The position numbers and the translations under genes are program-made. Below are positions 42,966 through 51,306 of a DNA stretch of 55,302 bases, in pieces. Position 1 is the stretch's first letter, and each line of letters begins with the position of its first letter. The notes under the pieces are model-generated. The model worked only from the letters and a program-made list of their open reading frames with translations. It did no database searches and was not told where the DNA came from. Source of the stretch: Tissierellia bacterium (lineage in GTDB: Bacteria; Bacillota; Clostridia; Tissierellales; Peptoniphilaceae); NCBI GenBank assembly GCA_030537875.1, contig JAUNVC010000003.1:1-55302 (forward strand), in the 5' to 3' direction.

Positions 42966-43306
42966 TATTTAGCTCCAATCTCTACATGCTGAAGATTGTG
43001 TGATCCAAAGTCCGCATCAATAATTCTAGTAACTTTTTTTGCGGAATACCATTTTAGAAGTTCTCTCAGCGTTTCTGGCTCAGGATTCACATCTCCCTTA
43101 ACCAAATAATCTCCAATTTCTATATCTTGACCTATAAATCTGCTATTTTCTTCAACAGGCAATAGAATTCTTACATTATCAGCTTCTGTTAATCCACCCA
43201 TGCTAGCCTTTTCTGCTGCATTTATGTCTTGCCAGTGTCCTTTATAGTGCCGGTATTGCAGTTTACCGCTATCTAATACTTTCACATGTGTTAATATCTT
43301 CCACAT
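42965..43306 (-). CDS. Minor capsid protein 1-like (head completion)
   Basis: A 113-residue protein containing LTHVKVLDSGKLQYRHYKGHW, DIEIGDYLVKGDV and KVTRIIDADFGSHNLQHVEIGAK. This resembles the putative minor capsid 1 family (stopper position). It overlaps the connector gene by 16 bases and abuts the minor capsid 2 gene. Confidence 0.68.
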   Translation of the reverse strand: MWKILTHVKVLDSGKLQYRHYKGHWQDINAAEKASMGGLTEADNVRILLPVEENSRFIGQDIEIGDYLVKGDVNPEPETLRELLKWYSAKKVTRIIDADFGSHNLQHVEIGAK

Positions 43307-43686
43307 CTACGAACCACCCTACTCATTAGCCCTGTAAGTCCTAGGTAACGCTTAATAACCTGGTATCTAGCATCCACCTGTGACTGGGCCAATCTCTCAA
43401 TATCTCCAACTGTTGGCACTCTATATTTTTTACTCCAGCTCATAACCGTTTCAGATTCTAACTGTTGGTCTTTATCATATAAGGTGGATATTTCCACCTT
43501 AGGACATCGAACAAGAGCAAGGGCACAAGAGCGAATCTTGGATTTGGTCTCTTCATCTTTCACTTTTTCCGCTCGACCAAATGTATAGAAAATAATATCC
43601 ATTTCTGCTTCTGAAAGTGCTATTCTATTTTCTTCTGTATCTCCTACTTGGAGTAAGAGTTGCCTACGTTCGCTCTCGTCCCACAT
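43291..43686 (-). CDS. Head-tail connector (gp6-like adaptor)
   Basis: A 131-residue, mostly helical protein directly after the capsid region: EDEETKSKIRSCAL-like helices and SWSKKYRVPTVGDIERLAQSQVD. Size, position and helical layout fit the head-tail adaptor; the sequence match is moderate only. It overlaps the next gene by 16 bases. Confidence 0.55.
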   Translation of the reverse strand: MWDESERRQLLLQVGDTEENRIALSEAEMDIIFYTFGRAEKVKDEETKSKIRSCALALVRCPKVEISTLYDKDQQLESETVMSWSKKYRVPTVGDIERLAQSQVDARYQVIKRYLGLTGLMSRVVRRCGRY

Positions 43687-43688
43687 GA

Positions 43689-43907
43689 TTACCCTCTTTT
43701 ATTCTTCTTTGTAGGTTTTGGATCCTCATCTGATGCAATCGGCTCTTCAGTGCTTTCTTCAATGCCAACAGAGTCTTCGGCTCTTTCATCAGCATTTATT
43801 GTTTCTTCAGCATCTTCTATGATTTCGTCAGCATTAGTCACTTCTTCAGATACCGCTTCATCGTCTTGTTCCCAGATGCGTTTCTTATAATAGATCATGT
43901 TATGCAT
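43689..43907 (-). CDS. Small acidic phage protein
   Basis: A 72-residue protein. After MHNMIYYKKRIWEQ the sequence is strongly acidic and low in complexity (Glu, Asp, Ala, Thr) and ends with a basic tail KPTKKNKRG. It lies between the capsid and connector genes, where many phages encode a short head-fibre-like or Rho-N-like protein. No family is recognised. Function unknown. Confidence 0.5.
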   Translation of the reverse strand: MHNMIYYKKRIWEQDDEAVSEEVTNADEIIEDAEETINADERAEDSVGIEESTEEPIASDEDPKPTKKNKRG

Positions 43908-43923
43908 AATATATCCCTTTACT

Positions 43924-44745
43924 CTAGACTCTAGTCATTTTGATTACGCGATTCTCATCCCAAATCTGCACTCCATAAATCTGACTACCCGTCAAATATG
44001 TTGCCCTACCGGCAATATCTCTACCTTGTTCACATAGAACTTCATTTTTGTAGTGTACTTTCAACGGTTTTGTGGCCTCTTCGTCGGTTTCGTCAGCCAA
44101 CTGTACAACCACAATGGTGTTTTCGTCCATGGACCGAGTTCTTACAATAGCAATCTCCGCATCGATATATCCTGATATTCCATCTTTGCCATGTCTTGTG
44201 TATCTATCCTTGGCATCTTTTTTTAGAGCCGTTAAGTTGCTGGGATGCATATATACTTCAACTTTGGAATCATCTTCGATTGCAAACATGTCTACTGCTG
44301 CAAGAAGTTGATCTACAGTGATATCTCCTGTCCAAGGGGAAGTACGTGTTGTGGTAAGCATGGCAGCTTTCACATCAGAGTCAATTTTATCAGTTATAGA
44401 TTTTGCGATTTGCTTAGATGCTTCATCTGCAGGATCTTCTGCTGCGCAAATTCTCGCTCTATCTGTTATGGGAATCATCAAACCCGCTTCCTTGATTTCC
44501 ATCGGTACAGGCTTCGCTTCCAATTTTTTCATTACTAGATCATCCGATTCTCCCACTTCTTCTGCAGGGCCCACATATTTGTACTGGCCCACAAGATTTT
44601 TATCTCCTGGTACACCCACTAGAGAATCATCTACATCACATACTCTCAACATCTTAAGTCTTCGATCAAGTTTTGCACTTACCATATCTCCTACTATTTT
44701 AGGGATAATAAGATCTGTGCTCTTCGTCCAATTAGTTTTATCCAT
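43924..44745 (-). CDS. Major capsid protein (N4-gp56 / HK97-fold type)
   Basis: A 273-residue protein: TKSTDLIIPKIVGDMVSAKL at the N-terminus, KAMLTTTR-like helix region (SDVKAAMLTTTRTSPWTGD), VEVYMHPSNLTALKKDAK, GYIDAEIAIVRTR and YLTGSQIYGVQIWDENRVI. These fit the N4-gp56-type capsid family. It directly follows the scaffold gene, as expected. Confidence 0.85.
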   Translation of the reverse strand: MDKTNWTKSTDLIIPKIVGDMVSAKLDRRLKMLRVCDVDDSLVGVPGDKNLVGQYKYVGPAEEVGESDDLVMKKLEAKPVPMEIKEAGLMIPITDRARICAAEDPADEASKQIAKSITDKIDSDVKAAMLTTTRTSPWTGDITVDQLLAAVDMFAIEDDSKVEVYMHPSNLTALKKDAKDRYTRHGKDGISGYIDAEIAIVRTRSMDENTIVVVQLADETDEEATKPLKVHYKNEVLCEQGRDIAGRATYLTGSQIYGVQIWDENRVIKMTRV

Positions 44746-44757
44746 TGTTTCCTCCCG

Positions 44758-45306
44758 CTATTCTGTTAATGATTTATAGAGTTCTGGATCCTCTTTATAT
44801 ATAGCTAACCTCTCTCTATACTTCATTTTTCTGAATTCATCTTTTGTGATTTGCTCTTTCTTAGTACTTACAGAACTTGCAACTTGAGGTACCCCCTCTT
44901 TAGCAGCAAATAGATATCCATCGGATTCTGTTAATCCCTCGACTAGTGCGTGTATTGTAGCTTCATCTGCGTTCTCCAACTTGTCTGCAGGTATAATTGC
45001 CTTGGCCGCTTTAGTGTTTCTACAGCCTTTTTTGATTAATTCCATATCCAATGCATAGGCTTTTTGCAACTGTTTGATTTCGGCTTCTTTGGCAGCTACA
45101 TCGGTTTTGTATTGGTCAGCTTCTGCCTTAATAGCTTCAGGATCTATACCCTCAAACTTCGCTAGTTTGGATTCAATGTCTTTAATTTCAGCTTCTTTTA
45201 CTGCCAATTGTTCTTGTAGGTTTTTAATATCTAGTCCATTAAGCCTTTGGATTTCCTTCAGCTGCTCTTCTGTAAGATTAAGTGCTTTCAAATCTTCTTG
45301 TTTCAT
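44758..45306 (-). CDS. Capsid scaffolding protein (GP20-like)
   Basis: A 182-residue protein, almost entirely helical and rich in Glu/Lys (LKALNLTEEQLKEIQRLNG, LAVKEAEIKDIESKL), then AADKLENADEATIHALVEGL and DEFRKMKYRERLAIYKEDPELY. This is the layout of phage GP20 minor structural/scaffold proteins. ATG 45306 has AGGAGG. A promoter and terminator lie directly upstream. Confidence 0.85.
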   Translation of the reverse strand: MKQEDLKALNLTEEQLKEIQRLNGLDIKNLQEQLAVKEAEIKDIESKLAKFEGIDPEAIKAEADQYKTDVAAKEAEIKQLQKAYALDMELIKKGCRNTKAAKAIIPADKLENADEATIHALVEGLTESDGYLFAAKEGVPQVASSVSTKKEQITKDEFRKMKYRERLAIYKEDPELYKSLTE

Positions 45307-45391
45307 GCTTTTTCCTCCTTAGGGTAGGTTTGTTTTAAGCCTTCTCCTAGGCTTGCCCCTTCACATTTTTAGGTGTGCTGCACCCTTTATT

Positions 45392-45420
45392 TAAATATAC
45401 ACTTTTATACTCTCATACAA
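45392..45420 (-). promoter_or_regulatory. Candidate promoter before the scaffold-capsid genes
   Basis: Minus-strand TTGTAT (45420-45415) and TATTTA (45397-45392), spacer 17, behind a terminator, with an 85-base leader that contains an AAGCC/GGCTT hairpin (45332-45350) before the scaffold start. Confidence 0.45.
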
Positions 45421-45452
45421 TAGTGGCATTTCATGGCATATTTAAAGGCAAT

Positions 45453-45472
45453 AAAAAAAGGGCTTGCGCCCT
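45453..45472 (-). terminator. Internal terminator in the head gene cluster
   Basis: On the minus strand AGGGC-GCAA-GCCCT followed by seven T. The stem overlaps the stop codon of the small upstream gene. Confidence 0.75.
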
Positions 45473-45692
45473 AATCTAGACATATAATGTCTTTAATCTC
45501 TGATTGACGGTACATAATGCCATCGCCAATCCCTATGCATATTTCTGGCACTTCACCCTCTTCAAAATCTTCTTCCCCCAACCAGTCTACCATTCTGCCT
45601 TCAACTATGTCGCCATCCATTAGAATTATTCTAACATTATGACCATAACTATTATCTAACTTCAAAGCTAATTCATCTTCTTGTCGGAACAA
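45471..45692 (-). CDS. Small phage head-region protein
   Basis: A 73-residue protein (FRQEDELALKLDNSYG, then VRIILMDGDIVEGRMVDWLG, then IMYRQSEIKDIICLD). The hydrophobic pattern suggests a small beta-barrel like Sm/SH3 folds. I place the start at TTG 45692, because GGAGG lies 8 bases before it; the GTG at 45701 is too close to that site. The start overlaps the minor head protein gene by 20 bases. Function unknown. Confidence 0.6.
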   Translation of the reverse strand: MFRQEDELALKLDNSYGHNVRIILMDGDIVEGRMVDWLGEEDFEEGEVPEICIGIGDGIMYRQSEIKDIICLD

Positions 45693-47136
45693 TATGCACA
45701 CCTCCCTTGTTATTGTAAATAATCATAAATTTATTCGTCATATGTTCACTACCTGTTCGATCTAAATATACACCTATTATATCATTGTTAATGATAAATT
45801 CTTTTTTCATCCATTCTCCATTTTTATATCTTCTCAATTGTCCATTACCCGCATGGAGGTCTATTAGTGCTCTTGCTTCATCTTCTGAAATGATAAGATA
45901 ACTCTTTTTCCCATTATATCGTTTATGTCCCTTAATATGTTCCTCAAATTTTTGAACATTAAATATTTTCGGGTGCTTCCGTATCCACGCTCTTATCTCA
46001 TCATCACTTGAACTTAAATCTAGTTCCTCCACGATAGGATCCACAGCTTTCTTTATATCTATTTTACCCAATTTCCATGGGAAAGTCGACACCCCGGCTT
46101 GTTTAGAAAATTCTTTATATTCTTCTTTCTTTTTCTTCAGTTGTTTTGTTTTTCTGCTTGCGATTGTCCTGTCTCCAATTCCATTTGCTGCTGATATTTC
46201 CTGTTTTACTTGTCTTATTTCCCTCTCCATCCGCCTCTGAACTTGTGTCACCTCATAATATGTGTACGTTTTCCCGTCAATGGTTACATCCGGCGGGTCA
46301 ATATCGGCCAACTCTTCTTCCGTCCATGGATTGAATCCAAAATAAGGATTCCAGTCATGTCGACAGTTTATTCCATGAAAACCCGTTACTTCTCCGTACC
46401 CTATATCATCAAGGGTTAAATATCCCGGTGTGCCTTTCCGGCTAACTATCTTTCCTTGCCATACTTTATGGGTTGGCCTTGCACCTGAGTGGGCTGTCAA
46501 TACCATAAGATCATGGTCAGTATATTCCACATTCCAATCCGTTACCATATGTGCTACATCACGCAGTCTATTAGATATAGTTGTCCTTATAGAGCTAGCA
46601 AAGTTTCTTGCTCCAGAACCGATCCCATATAAACTTACGATACCATTCTTCCCTAAACTAGCAGTTGCTTTTCTTAATGCTTCCGTTCCTGTCTGAGCGT
46701 ACTTAGCAGAGCTGTAAATATATTTGTTAAGAGGGACAACCCTTCCTCGGTGACGCACACCCAACTTTTTTCCGACCTTTCGAATGGGTCTTTCTTTTTC
46801 AATTTTTTTTAGTGATTTAACTAAACCTGTTCCTTTTAGTGATGGGATCTCTTTGCCGGCTAACCTATATAATTTTTTGTCGTTCGAATGTGATATCTTT
46901 AACGTCTTTCTTAGTAAATGATGAAAATCTTTTTCCATCTTTGCGATTTTTTTATGGGCCACTCCCATAACTATTAATGTACCAGCAAGAGCAATTTTCC
47001 TCATCATTTCATCATCCGTTTGCTCGCTGGTTTTTTTTACACTTTCGGCTGTAAGTCTTATGATCTCAAGCTCCAATTCCTCAGCTTCATCAATAATACT
47101 TTGAGGAGCCTGACTATAGTAATCAGGAGGTAGCAT
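45673..47136 (-). CDS. Phage minor head protein with C-terminal polymorphic-toxin-50-like domain
   Basis: A 487-residue protein. The middle part (about 210-300: LTAHSGARPTHKVWQGKIVSR, GYGEVTGFHGINCRHDWNPY) is the SPP1 gp7/Mu F-type minor capsid core, which attaches to the portal. The last about 95 residues (FEEHIKGHKRYNGKKSYL, SEDEARALIDLHAGNG, then GVHIVPTRR) match the Ntox50-like toxin family found at the ends of such phage proteins: a His and Lys rich start and the final G-x-HIVP motif. It probably has RNase-like folding; activity is not shown. It overlaps its neighbours slightly. Confidence 0.85.
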   Translation of the reverse strand: MLPPDYYSQAPQSIIDEAEELELEIIRLTAESVKKTSEQTDDEMMRKIALAGTLIVMGVAHKKIAKMEKDFHHLLRKTLKISHSNDKKLYRLAGKEIPSLKGTGLVKSLKKIEKERPIRKVGKKLGVRHRGRVVPLNKYIYSSAKYAQTGTEALRKATASLGKNGIVSLYGIGSGARNFASSIRTTISNRLRDVAHMVTDWNVEYTDHDLMVLTAHSGARPTHKVWQGKIVSRKGTPGYLTLDDIGYGEVTGFHGINCRHDWNPYFGFNPWTEEELADIDPPDVTIDGKTYTYYEVTQVQRRMEREIRQVKQEISAANGIGDRTIASRKTKQLKKKKEEYKEFSKQAGVSTFPWKLGKIDIKKAVDPIVEELDLSSSDDEIRAWIRKHPKIFNVQKFEEHIKGHKRYNGKKSYLIISEDEARALIDLHAGNGQLRRYKNGEWMKKEFIINNDIIGVYLDRTGSEHMTNKFMIIYNNKGGVHIVPTRR

Positions 47137-48461
47137 TATACGCTACCCCATTCTTCCAGGTCATCTTCCGGCGCTGTTTCTCCCATCATATCCCGTGCAA
47201 TATCCTCACTGACTCCATATACCTCCATTAAATAGGTTTCTGCAGAGATAATTCCACTATTATACTCCTGGAGTTTTATGTTTCGTGTAGTTTCACTGTC
47301 ATCGAGCACGCTATCTCCCCAGCTTATACTCAGTTCTGGTTCTTCCAAATGTTTTTGAGTAAGCAACATCCTCCATAAATGCAGACTATGGAATAGATCT
47401 CGTATAGCGACTCCCATGGCTTTTTGTATCTGTTGTACAGTAACGAACAAACGTTGTTTACTTGCTTTAACTTCTGTCGCTGTCTTGTCAATGATTAGCT
47501 CATCCGATAAACTGCCCCTGTCTAGTCCGCAGACATCTTCAATTCTTCTTAAAATAGAATTCAAGCCCTTGTTTAGTGCTTCTTCCCGAATATCCGGGGA
47601 ATAGACCTTATAGAAATCGTTGGAATTTGCATTTAGCCCCCTATATAGTCGGGATCTGGTCTGTGGCAAGTCCATATGTTCATCCAACATAGTTATATCC
47701 ACATCAATTGCTGTTTCCTTGGCCTCAAACTCCCATAGATATCTACTGTATTGCTCATCTGCATCCTGTATAAGACTCAGCGCATTGGCAAAACAACTTA
47801 TTCCCCTAACACTATATGGATCCAAGTTGTTAGCCATCGGATTTCGATAAAATCCGAATAAAGGCCTATCTATAAACTGAATTGTAGTTTCCGCTTCTAA
47901 TTCTTGCCATGGAGTATTTTTTAAGCTAACCTCTTTCCCGAGGTTATGTGAATCTCCCTTGAATACTCTGTTTGATATAACATAAGTATTATCTCTGCTC
48001 CACCTATGTTCTTCCAATCTTCGCAGATATTTTTTTCCTGTTGTATGTGTATCAATAAATACAATGCGACGAATATTGTCTCTACTATCGACCTCCAAAA
48101 TAACATAATTATCAGGTAATACATACTGAATTTCCAATTCTCCATTGGAAATGTAAGATTTCAAAATAATTTCTCCCAATGCAAGCCCATATTCAAGCCA
48201 ACTCTGCAAGTTGGCCTGAACTTTATCTATAAGACCTGTCAATTGCTCATCTGAAGTTTCAATCTCAATTTCTACTGTGGCGGTTTTGCTTAGTTTCTCG
48301 GGTATTGTAGCCCCTAAGTTAAGACTTTTTATTTCCATAGGGTTTGCCAGGATCCAAGGAGATTCCCCCCTGTACACCTGGAGCCATAGTTCTGGTGTAT
48401 TTTTCCCTGTATTTGGCCATAATTCTGTCTTGTATATTTCCCTTATCTGATTTTGTATCAT
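47136..48461 (-). CDS. Portal protein (SPP1 gp6-like)
   Basis: A 441-residue protein forming the DNA-entry ring of the head. Recognisable are NDFYKVYSPDIREEALNKGL, LNSILRRIEDVCGLDRGSLSDE and TATEVKASKQRLFVTVQQIQ, which are typical of the SPP1-like portals. I chose ATG 48461 (AGGAGAGAAGG upstream); the frame is open to 48530 without a good site. The first 143 bases overlap the terminase gene in another frame. The end abuts the minor head protein start. Confidence 0.92.
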   Translation of the reverse strand: MIQNQIREIYKTELWPNTGKNTPELWLQVYRGESPWILANPMEIKSLNLGATIPEKLSKTATVEIEIETSDEQLTGLIDKVQANLQSWLEYGLALGEIILKSYISNGELEIQYVLPDNYVILEVDSRDNIRRIVFIDTHTTGKKYLRRLEEHRWSRDNTYVISNRVFKGDSHNLGKEVSLKNTPWQELEAETTIQFIDRPLFGFYRNPMANNLDPYSVRGISCFANALSLIQDADEQYSRYLWEFEAKETAIDVDITMLDEHMDLPQTRSRLYRGLNANSNDFYKVYSPDIREEALNKGLNSILRRIEDVCGLDRGSLSDELIIDKTATEVKASKQRLFVTVQQIQKAMGVAIRDLFHSLHLWRMLLTQKHLEEPELSISWGDSVLDDSETTRNIKLQEYNSGIISAETYLMEVYGVSEDIARDMMGETAPEDDLEEWGSV

Positions 48462-49644
48462 TCCTTCTCTCCTCATGTTTATATATATAACTGTATACTG
48501 GATATCGAATTGCATCCATGCAGTGATCATTATTTTTTAGTGGAGCGTCATTTCCCTTTTCCCCAGCCTGTGTGTCCCAGACATACTCCTGGACTTCGTT
48601 GAGTGTGTTAGTGCAATTATGCTGGATAACCAATTGCATCTTCTGAAGCATATTACGTACAGCGTTAATTCCGGGCAAAACGTCATTTTTTGCGGACTTA
48701 ACCACTAATCCTCGCTGTCTTAACTCCGTTATAAAACTTGCTGCGCTTGGGTCTACATATATTGCCTTGTATGGGATATCTCCTATCCATTGCAGGAAAT
48801 CGTCTGCATATTGCTTGTCTGTTTTCTGCGGTTGTTCTCTCCCGTTATAATAATATTCTTTTACAACTACCCAACGTTTTCGTTCTAGCTCTCGTCCTAG
48901 TAACACAAAGACGCAAGGATTGTATGTGCCATAGTCAATCCCAACTACGAACTCTGAATAATATCGCTCTTTGCTTGAAACAATATGTCGCTCTCGTTGG
49001 AACATATCGAATATTAGGCCTTCAGCTAAAGTCCATAGACCCTTAATATATCTATCGTAGTATACACCTGTTTGTTCATCTGCGATTGCTTGCGCAACAT
49101 CAGGATCTAAAGTGCAATTGTCCCACAGTGTATAGTGCTGGTGATATATATTAGTGGCAGTGTCAAGAAACTGCTTGAGCCAGTGATTAGGGGAGCGTGG
49201 ATTGTATGTCCCATCAAATTTACTGTAAGGTTTATCCAGCCTTGTCTTAAGCATATTAAACGATTGTTCTGACCAACTATCAACCTCATCGCCGTAGGCA
49301 TATTTGATGGACATACCCTTAATCCTATCTACACCCGTGGCATCTCCCATTCCAGAGCAATAGACCTTTTGGCCAAATAACATAGCTCTAGATTCTGTTC
49401 CACCTATGGTTCCCACCAGATTCTCTCCGTACAATTCTCGCATTGGTCCAAGAACGTTTTTCTCTATGGATCCCCTTGAATGGCCCATAATTACAATAGC
49501 GCCCGGCCCATGAATCCGCATTATACGTTGCGGGATAACCACAGAGTAGTCCAAGAATGTTTTTCCACTTCTTACCGCTCCACCCTTAATATTCCAACGC
49601 TTATTACAATTACATAAATACTCCCTCTGTTTAGCGGTTAACAT
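48319..49644 (-). CDS. Terminase large subunit
   Basis: A 441-residue packaging ATPase-nuclease of the PBSX/Terminase_3 family. Walker A-like WNIKGGAVRSGKTFLDY is at 17-33, IVIMGHSRGSIEKNVLG at about 50, the Walker B region SIKYAYGDEVDSW near 112-124 and the nuclease strand FVVGIDYGTYNPCVFVLL near 229-246, with later acidic residues at YKAIYVDPSAASFITEL and NDHCMDAIRY. The C-terminus overlaps the portal gene by 143 bases. Confidence 0.95.
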   Translation of the reverse strand: MLTAKQREYLCNCNKRWNIKGGAVRSGKTFLDYSVVIPQRIMRIHGPGAIVIMGHSRGSIEKNVLGPMRELYGENLVGTIGGTESRAMLFGQKVYCSGMGDATGVDRIKGMSIKYAYGDEVDSWSEQSFNMLKTRLDKPYSKFDGTYNPRSPNHWLKQFLDTATNIYHQHYTLWDNCTLDPDVAQAIADEQTGVYYDRYIKGLWTLAEGLIFDMFQRERHIVSSKERYYSEFVVGIDYGTYNPCVFVLLGRELERKRWVVVKEYYYNGREQPQKTDKQYADDFLQWIGDIPYKAIYVDPSAASFITELRQRGLVVKSAKNDVLPGINAVRNMLQKMQLVIQHNCTNTLNEVQEYVWDTQAGEKGNDAPLKNNDHCMDAIRYPVYSYIYKHEERRNDTKSDKGNIQDRIMAKYREKYTRTMAPGVQGGISLDPGKPYGNKKS

Positions 49645-50099
49645 TAAATTACACTCTCCACGTTATCTAATATTTCCTTAGCTCTCTCAAGAGCGGTAGT
49701 ATCTTCCACTTGTACCTTCTCACGCCATTCTTCAGGATTTCTATTCTTGAGCCAGAAAATCTGCGCTGCAACCTCCGGTTTTATATATCTCTTGTATCTT
49801 TCCTGCCTTCTCTGCACAATTCCATCTTTTTCCTCTACGATCATCTTCTCTTCATTCACGTAATAACCCATGGCTGACTTATACATAGCATTCTCTATCT
49901 CCAAATCAACCACTTCTTTCCCTCTATCCAGTGCTTCCTCTATTTCTGGATATTTTTTCTGCCACACATACAAGGTCTTACGAACCACACCACAATTTTG
50001 TGCAATCTGCTCCATACTTAGCCCCTTGCGTGCCCAGCCCTCCAAGAGTGTCAGGCCTTTTTCTGTTCGGAATTTATCTACTCTATTATGCTTGGCCAT
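49644..50099 (-). CDS. Terminase small subunit
   Basis: A 151-residue DNA-binding protein that recognises the packaging site. A helix-turn-helix is visible at about 27-55 (MEQIAQNCGVVRKTLYVWQKK), followed by a helical oligomerisation part and PEVAAQIFWLKNRNPEEWREK, a motif typical of this family. It overlaps the large subunit by one base. Confidence 0.92.
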   Translation of the reverse strand: MAKHNRVDKFRTEKGLTLLEGWARKGLSMEQIAQNCGVVRKTLYVWQKKYPEIEEALDRGKEVVDLEIENAMYKSAMGYYVNEEKMIVEEKDGIVQRRQERYKRYIKPEVAAQIFWLKNRNPEEWREKVQVEDTTALERAKEILDNVESVI

Positions 50100-50117
50100 C
50101 TCTCCTCCTATGCGCCT

Positions 50118-50588
50118 TTATGATTTAAAAAATACCAACCAATGTGTTTTGCTTCGTTTATTTCCAAATAATGGTCTTATTGGAAATAAATCTAGAATTT
50201 CCTTTAGTTTTATTTGATCTTCACTCCACTTAAATATAAGTGTTCCATTAGGTTTCAATACTCTCCAGCATTCATCAAATCCATTTCTAATATCTTCTTT
50301 CCAAGTATTTGGATTTAAACTTCCAAATTTTTTAGCTAACCAACTGTTTTTTCCAACTTTTCTCAGATGAGGTGGATCAAACACTACTAAATAAAAACTC
50401 TCATCCGGAAAATCCATTCTTCTAAAATCTCCAGTATAATTCGGTTTTATTTCTAGTTTTCTACCATCACAAAGAGTCTCTGAAACGATTCTTATATCTT
50501 GATATATGGTATCCTTGTGATCCTTGTCATACCAAAACATTCTAGAGCCACAACAAGCATCCAGTATTTTAAAATCTTTTATTTCCAT
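50118..50588 (-). CDS. Class I SAM-dependent methyltransferase-like phage protein
   Basis: A 156-residue protein. Motif-like ILDACCGSRMFWYDKDHKD is at 8-26, FPDESFYLVVFDPPHLRK at about 60-77 and GFDECWRVLKPNGTLIFKWSE near 103-123, a Rossmann-like methyltransferase pattern with a DPPH sequence in place of DPPY. It ends in THWLVFF. The full-length type recurs next to terminase genes of Firmicute phages. The substrate is unknown. It is transcribed before terS. Confidence 0.75.
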   Translation of the reverse strand: MEIKDFKILDACCGSRMFWYDKDHKDTIYQDIRIVSETLCDGRKLEIKPNYTGDFRRMDFPDESFYLVVFDPPHLRKVGKNSWLAKKFGSLNPNTWKEDIRNGFDECWRVLKPNGTLIFKWSEDQIKLKEILDLFPIRPLFGNKRSKTHWLVFFKS

Positions 50589-50602
50589 GCTCTCCCCCGT
50601 AA

Positions 50603-51289
50603 CTATAGTTTTATAGCCTTGTCACCTGTGCACTGTTCCCATCTATCAATTATTACATCTACATACTTAGGATCTAGCTCCATGCAGTAGCACCTGCGGC
50701 CCAATTGTTCTGCTGCTATTAGAGTGCTACCGCTCCCACCAAATATGTCTAATACAACTCCATCTTGCTTAGTACTATTACTTATCAATTCTGCCATTAG
50801 TCTAACCGGCTTCGATGTAGGATGCATATCATTTTTGCTAGGTTTATCCGCATATAATATGTCTGTCCATTTGGTCAGACGATCTCTTAATTCCTCAACA
50901 TATTCCTTCAATTCTTCCTTGCTTGCCCTGGAAAGATTGATGGAATCCTCCTCCCATGTAGTGGTCTTTGTAAAATCCTCAATGAAATAATGGGCCGCCC
51001 CTTCTTTCCATCCATATAGACAAGGTTCATGCCTCCAATTGTAATCTTGTCGGCTCAATACCGCCCCATTCTTGATCCATATAAGTTGCTGCTTCACACT
51101 TAGTCCACTTCGTAAAAGAGCCTCAATAAAATTATGCGCCTCTGTCGATGAGTGCCAAACATAGAACGCTCCCCCAGGTTTCATCACCTTTGCAGCTGTA
51201 CTAAAGGCCGAACATAGGAATTCTTTAAATTTCGTACTGGACATATTATCATTTTGGATTTTCATACCTGTGCCTCCGGTATAGTCCAC
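50603..51289 (-). CDS. DNA methylase part of a ParB-methylase gene (frameshifted)
   Basis: Residues of this reading frame carry the AdoMet-binding end of an N6/N4 DNA methylase: DMHPTSKPVRLMAELISN and VLDIFGGSGSTLIAAEQLGRRC, a beta-type order in which the catalytic motif comes first. The catalytic TDPPYNVDY lies just upstream in the same frame (51293-51304) but before any good start; the first possible start is GTG 51289 and then ATG 51265, both after the DPPY motif. Thus on its own this product lacks its active site. See the G8 tract entry and the joined reading 50603-51858. Confidence 0.75.
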   Translation of the reverse strand: MDYTGGTGMKIQNDNMSSTKFKEFLCSAFSTAAKVMKPGGAFYVWHSSTEAHNFIEALLRSGLSVKQQLIWIKNGAVLSRQDYNWRHEPCLYGWKEGAAHYFIEDFTKTTTWEEDSINLSRASKEELKEYVEELRDRLTKWTDILYADKPSKNDMHPTSKPVRLMAELISNSTKQDGVVLDIFGGSGSTLIAAEQLGRRCYCMELDPKYVDVIIDRWEQCTGDKAIKL

Positions 51290-51306
51290 ATTATATGGCG
51301 GGTCGG

